Part shown: in pieces, positions 60,570-64,000 of the stretch | Layout: every line of letters starts with the position of its first letter | Position numbering within the stretch: the first letter of the stretch is position 1 | Assembly (NCBI RefSeq): GCF_026262505.1 | Contig: NC_067203.1 | Location: 26,145,411-26,209,410 of the forward strand | Source of the DNA: Trichomonas vaginalis G3 | Taxonomy: Eukaryota > Parabasalia > Trichomonadida > Trichomonadidae | Reading direction: 5' to 3' | Length of the DNA: 64,000 nt | The notes under the pieces: model-generated | Told to the model about the DNA's origin: nothing | Database searches by the model: none | Seen by the model: the letters and a program-made list of their open reading frames with translations, nothing else | Made by a program: the position numbers and the translations under genes

Positions 60570-60770
60570 GCTCTACAAAAAAGTCAACGGCGACGACTCT
60601 CAAAAACCGTTGTGTAAAAAGTTTTACCGTTGGACAAAAAAGTATATATAGAAAACAAAAAACGTTTATAGTTCATTCAATATTTGAGATGGAACGGTTT
60701 GCCAACGGTAACTATTAAATAAAAAAAAAAATAGAGGGGGTTACCGTTGACGAAAACGGTTTTTATTCAA
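60570..60770 (+). promoter_or_regulatory. Cluster of AACGGT/ACCGTT words
   Basis: In 200 bases the word AACGG or its complement CCGTT occurs at least seven times (CAACGGCG, AACCGTTG, TACCGTTGG, GAACGGTTT, CAACGGTAA, TACCGTTGA, AAACGGTT). Such words are the core of Myb-type binding sites; Trichomonas has many Myb regulators. Binding is inference. Confidence 0.4.
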
Positions 60771-60812
60771 TATTCATTTTCCACAAACTTCTGGTCAGTT
60801 CATTTTTGTCTA

Positions 60813-62054
60813 ATGGAAGACCACAGTAGTAGCATGACTGACAATTCTTTACAAAAGCTCTTTAAAGGTCAAACACTTATATCCTCATACTTTACTAGTA
60901 TGTCCAAAGAGGTTACACAGGTTTCAGTCCAATCAGACTCCAATCAGACACAAATTGAAGCTCAAATTCAACCAAAAGAAACTGCCGAAGTCGAACAAAC
61001 TACAGAAGCTCAAGTTGTTTCAGTCCAATCAGACTCCAATCAGACACAAATTGAAGCTCAAATTCAACCAAAAGAAACTGCCGAAGTCGAACAAACTACA
61101 GAAGCTCAAGTTGTTTCAGTCCAATCAGACTCCAATCAGACACAAATTGAAGCTCAAATTCAACCAAAAGAAACTGCCGAAGTCGAACAAACTACAGAAG
61201 CTCAAGTTGTTTCAGTCCAATCAGACTCCAATCAGACACAAATTGAAGCTCAAATTCAACTAAAAACTTACACTCCTACAGAACCAGAAGGTGTCTTCTC
61301 ATTCTCAACAACAGAAGCAAGATATAGAAGACTCATTGCAGATTATCCAAACAATTTGTCCTTAACAGACAACAATGACTATGATAGATATTTCAAAAGT
61401 ATAATAAAACCAGTCGAAACATTAGAAAACAAAGTTCAAAACCCGACAGTAATGGTTGACTTTTTCTTGTCGAATTTGCCTTATGTTTCAACTATGATAT
61501 CTCTTCAAGCAATTGACGAATTCATTATTTGCTGTGAACCAAACTTAAGAGAACAGTTATATGAAACACTCAAAGACTTTCGTCCTTATCCTTTAACTTA
61601 CAATTGGAAAGAAGATGAAAACAAACACGGTTCTTTCTCCTGGAATCTTTCCATTGTTGCTCCAGCTGGTGTAGCTGCACATCCATTCGAAATATATCCA
61701 AAATTGCATTACGAAAACAATATGCATATTATAACAACAGCCGCTTTAGATATTATTGAACGGATACCAGATGGAGAAGAAGTTTCAATAATATCTGTTC
61801 AAGCAAACCGAGTTGCAATGCCACTTACAGTATGCAAATTCACTCACTCAAGCAGACAATTCTATCAAAATCTTGAGTTCGTTTTTACTGGCACAGCCAA
61901 AATGCTTCTCAAAAAACCAGAACAAACCAAAATAACCATCTTCTTATCTGGTTATTGTGAAGATGAAGACAATTCGGACGAAGAAGAAGAGGAGGAGGAA
62001 ACAAGCGAAGACTCAGACGATATCCAGTTCATTTCCATCCATAAAAAACATTAA
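60813..62054 (+). CDS. Acidic protein with four 32-residue repeats
   Basis: Intact frame; ATG 60813 (MEDHSSSMTDNSLQKLF) is preferred, as the in-frame ATG at 60747 lies in the regulatory cluster. Residues about 36-150 are near-perfect repeats of a 32-residue unit (VSVQSDSNQTQIEAQIQPKE ...). A globular domain of about 220 residues follows (FSFSTTEARYRRLIADYP to LKKPEQTKITIFLSGY), strand-rich; the end is an Asp/Glu run with a Ser/Asp patch and HKKH. Acidic, repeat-extended proteins of this type may be virion or chromatin-binding proteins. Not recognised. Confidence 0.65.
   Translation: MEDHSSSMTDNSLQKLFKGQTLISSYFTSMSKEVTQVSVQSDSNQTQIEAQIQPKETAEVEQTTEAQVVSVQSDSNQTQIEAQIQPKETAEVEQTTEAQVVSVQSDSNQTQIEAQIQPKETAEVEQTTEAQVVSVQSDSNQTQIEAQIQLKTYTPTEPEGVFSFSTTEARYRRLIADYPNNLSLTDNNDYDRYFKSIIKPVETLENKVQNPTVMVDFFLSNLPYVSTMISLQAIDEFIICCEPNLREQLYETLKDFRPYPLTYNWKEDENKHGSFSWNLSIVAPAGVAAHPFEIYPKLHYENNMHIITTAALDIIERIPDGEEVSIISVQANRVAMPLTVCKFTHSSRQFYQNLEFVFTGTAKMLLKKPEQTKITIFLSGYCEDEDNSDEEEEEEETSEDSDDIQFISIHKKH
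60921..61268 (+). repeat. 96-bp tandem repeats
   Basis: Units start at 60921, 61017, 61113 and 61209 and are base-identical over nearly their whole length; the fourth is partial. The period is 96 bases (32 codons). Confidence 0.9.
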
Positions 62055-62107
62055 AGCAAACATTTCAGAATAAAAATTTTAATTTTAATCTAAACAAAAA
62101 TTTCTTA

Positions 62108-62440
62108 TGGGCTAGAGGGCGCAACGCGCCTGGAAGCCCCACTACCTTTTTTTTTCCCTCTGAAAATTGAATATTTATTAGAAAAATTGAATACTCCTGT
62201 AGATAATAAGGTTATTTTATTTATTTATACAATATAAACCTCGAACGAATAATCTTTAGAAACTAATAGAAATATTTAATCTGTGACACATGAAGTTTCA
62301 TTGACCTGTGCATGCACATAAAATCATTGATCTTTTCATGATCTTGAATTTGAAATTCCCTTAAATTCAATAAAAATAGTAAAAATGAGGTCAGGTGAGT
62401 GGGGCTTCCAGGCGCGTTGCGCCCTCTAGCCCCGAAGATG
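62108..62440. mobile_element. MITE-like pair of terminal hairpins
   Basis: GGGCTAGAGGGCGCAACGCG then CCTGGAAGCCCCACTACC and a T run at the left (62109-62155); at the right (62399-62440) the inverted form ending CCCCGAAGATG. About 250 bases of AT-rich non-coding DNA lie between. The ends are those of the 27163-32041 element with a changed inner stem (GGCGC/GCGCC instead of GGCAC/GTGCC), so this looks like a non-coding relative. Confidence 0.7.
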
Positions 62441-62686
62441 TTTAGTATAAATGAAGTTTTTATTCGGAAAATTGTTAGTCTTCTGGTGTGAATTCGGAGG
62501 ACTCTTCTTGGATAGAGTCTTGTATTTCCTCCTCCTCTTCTTCCTCCTCCATTGCTTCTGGGAAGAAGCCTTCTTCTGGGTCGAAAACATTATATAATGT
62601 ATCACTTTTCACAAATTATATATGTTTTCATGTTTTGTCACTTTTCTGTCACTTTTCGGGTAAAAAATTTTTATTATTATATATAA
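62441..62686. other. Spacer with acidic remnant frame
   Basis: A minus-strand open stretch ending TAA at 62478 reads an acidic sequence (FDPEEGFFPEA, Glu run, EFTPED) but has no upstream ATG. It may be the C-terminal end of a lost gene. The rest is AT-rich. Confidence 0.4.
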
Positions 62687-63505
62687 ATGAATTTTACAAA
62701 ACCACCGTTACCGTTCTTTGAAAATAAGAGTAGATGTAAAGATATTATATTGAGAGAACTTAAGAAACTACCGAATGGTCTAACATTTGTAGATTTGTTC
62801 GGTGGAAGTTTCTATATATCCCATTTATGTCATACCGTATTTCCTGACTCAAAGATTATATGCAATGACTTCGACAACTATATGGACCGTCTCAAACATA
62901 TTCCAGACACAAACAATATATTGAAAGAGTTAAAAGAAAAGATACCTATAGGTAAGATGGAACGTATACCATTAGATAAGAAAAATATTGTGAGAGAGGT
63001 TTTGAAAAAAGCAGAATATATAGACTGGGATAGTATATCTGCTAGACTATTATATAGTGGTGCTATAAGAGTTCATGACATTGAAACACTTATGTCAAAA
63101 GTTTTATATCTTAACTATACAAATGTTTTCAAAGAGGACATAGAAAAATATATTGAGGGTATAGAGTTTGTGAGATGTCATTGGACAGAGTTGTATGAAA
63201 AATATAAAGACAAGGAAAATGTTTTCTTTATAGTGGACCCGCCGTTCTATAACACATGGGATTTTCAATACCAAGTAGACTGGACTTTGAGAGACTCTTT
63301 AGAAACTTTAGACGTTATACATAACCATCCATGCTTTTACTTTACATCCGATAAAAGTGGTTTAGAAACCGTTATGAGATGGTTAGAGGACATACATGAC
63401 TATGAGTTTATATATGACAAGATAGAATATGAGAGAGGTCCTATAAACTGGAGAAAGTGTCACAATAAAGAAATTTTATTAGTAAGTAAATGTGGTTTGA
63501 AATAG
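62687..63505 (+). CDS. D12-class DNA adenine N6-methyltransferase
   Basis: Intact 272-residue frame. Motif I FVDLFGGSF at residues 34-42 (S-adenosylmethionine site), a NDFDNY segment at 60-65, and the catalytic DPPFYN at 184-189 in place of the common DPPY. The order (motif I before motif IV with an intervening helical target-recognition part) and length fit the Dam/D12 family. Product: N6-methyladenine in DNA. Trichomonas DNA is known to carry 6mA, and such enzymes are reported around its Mavericks. The C-terminus overlaps the next gene by 16 bases. Specificity cannot be read from sequence. Confidence 0.85.
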   Translation: MNFTKPPLPFFENKSRCKDIILRELKKLPNGLTFVDLFGGSFYISHLCHTVFPDSKIICNDFDNYMDRLKHIPDTNNILKELKEKIPIGKMERIPLDKKNIVREVLKKAEYIDWDSISARLLYSGAIRVHDIETLMSKVLYLNYTNVFKEDIEKYIEGIEFVRCHWTELYEKYKDKENVFFIVDPPFYNTWDFQYQVDWTLRDSLETLDVIHNHPCFYFTSDKSGLETVMRWLEDIHDYEFIYDKIEYERGPINWRKCHNKEILLVSKCGLK

Positions 63506-63621
63506 GACTACTTGTTTTAGGTTTTTTCCATTGTGTCATTTATTTATTTGACGTGGCAGAAAAGTACAGAGAATATGAAGATGAACCAATGCCTGCAAAT
63601 GTTCAGCATATGTACTCGTAA
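63490..63621 (+). CDS. 43-residue membrane mini-protein ending QHMYS
   Basis: ATG 63490 overlaps the methyltransferase end by 16 bases in another frame. An N-terminal membrane helix (FEIGLLVLGFFHCVIYLF), a charged middle (AEKYREYEDEP) and the end NVQHMYS. Same build as 29273-29413. Likely co-transcribed with the methyltransferase. Function unknown; an envelope or inner-membrane virion role is possible. Confidence 0.65.
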   Translation: MWFEIGLLVLGFFHCVIYLFDVAEKYREYEDEPMPANVQHMYS

Positions 63622-63644
63622 GAGATATTTTTATCTAATATTAA

Positions 63645-64000
63645 ATGGACGCACAGAACTTAGCGAATGCACAGCAACCTGGACAACCAAACCCAGAAAA
63701 TATTCCAAATGAAGTTAGAATACAAACTGCAATGGCAAACTATGGTCAAGTGCCAACAGATGTACAAATGCAAACTGCCATGTCAAATGACGCTGCGTTA
63801 GGTTTGCCACCATGGTATGCAAATATGAGATGGAAAGAGTTTTATACAAACCCTGAAGTGGGATATAAACAACTTTATGCAGATGACGCGAACACAGGAG
63901 TTGACCCAGAATATGTTTTCTACCAGAGGAGAAACAGAATGTATGAGCTCCAGTTAAAGAATGCTATGGAACTCAACAGGAAACGTAAGAGACTAGGCGG
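63645..64000 (+). CDS. Hypothetical basic-ended protein (3' end outside window)
   Basis: Open from ATG 63645 to the right edge, 118 codons. Gln/Asn/Pro-rich start (QNLANAQQPGQPNPENIP), two related turns (VRIQTAMANYGQ and VQMQTAMSNDAA), then a Tyr/Trp-rich part (LPPWYANMRWKEFYTNPEVG) and a basic helix NRKRKRLGG at the edge. The Tyr-rich part and following DPE/Arg stretch resemble the gene at 28677. Probably a virion protein; this is inference. Confidence 0.6.
   Translation, partial: MDAQNLANAQQPGQPNPENIPNEVRIQTAMANYGQVPTDVQMQTAMSNDAALGLPPWYANMRWKEFYTNPEVGYKQLYADDANTGVDPEYVFYQRRNRMYELQLKNAMELNRKRKRLG

Noticed and set aside
60955-61263. Lys/Leu-rich repeat frame
   Set aside because: Shadow of the 96-bp repeats in the neighbouring frame; no start region of its own.
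62478-62600. Acidic minus-strand frame as a gene
   Set aside because: No ATG before its acidic run except very late; listed only as a remnant in the spacer.

Overview
The window looks like a chromosome segment of a parabasalid protist, most likely Trichomonas vaginalis, filled with Maverick/Polinton elements (virus-like DNA transposons). The grounds are: AT-rich DNA; TCA-type initiator motifs a few bases before start codons; repeated sets of a protein-primed family B DNA polymerase, a retroviral-type integrase, an A32/FtsK-like packaging ATPase, an SF3 helicase, and capsid-like and penton-like proteins; and satellite genes typical of such elements (KilA-N, DUF3627, T5orf172, HNH, D12 methyltransferase). 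The species call is inference. No rRNA, tRNA or recognisable host housekeeping gene was seen. Two N runs (21843-21867, 40458-40557) mark assembly gaps, and many genes carry one- or two-base frameshifts, so either the copies are decaying or the assembly is noisy.

Layout. (1) 1-12.9 kb, Maverick family B: penton-like gene off the left edge, a collagen/phage-collar fibre gene, integrase, a gene of unknown function inside an inverted repeat, two KilA-N genes, a small binding-protein-like gene, a full-length but broken pPolB, and an HNH endonuclease. (2) 12.9-18.8 kb, almost gene-free decayed DNA with remnants. (3) 18.8-26.0 kb, minus strand, truncated and degraded copy 1 of Maverick family A (large virion protein, capsid, penton, helicase fragment), with a minisatellite upstream to 27.16 kb. 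(4) 27.16-32.04 kb, a compact element bounded by inverted hairpin/poly-T repeats, carrying a second capsid-like gene and small virion-like proteins but no polymerase or integrase that I can see. (5) 32.1-40.26 kb, plus strand, copy 2 of family A. (6) 40.26-42.15 kb, a gap, a fibre fragment and an integrase. (7) 42.2-49.4 kb, a GC-richer block of tightly packed small genes with a second, shortened PolB-like gene and a coiled-coil/HNH fusion. (8) 49.5-60.56 kb, KilA-N gene plus minus-strand copy 3 of family A, in inverted orientation to copy 2. (9) 60.6-64 kb, a repeat-bearing acidic protein, a MITE-like pair of hairpins, a DNA adenine methyltransferase, a membrane mini-protein and a partial gene off the right edge.

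How it fits together. In family A the gene order is virion protein, capsid, antisense small gene, two small genes, penton, helicase, small binding-like protein, antisense charged protein, ATPase. This is a capsid/packaging half of a Maverick; integrase, fibre and polymerase lie in the adjoining core. I did not find the adenain/Ulp1-like protease usual in Mavericks. The most unusual items are the 4.9 kb capsid-bearing element (27.16-32.04 kb), the exonuclease-less PolB-like gene (43.4-45.5 kb), the fibre gene with a phage-type collar end, a palindrome array in a divergent promoter (47.88-48.08 kb), and a family of covarying double hairpins, one of which sits inside the pPolB gene with exactly the length needed to explain its frameshift.
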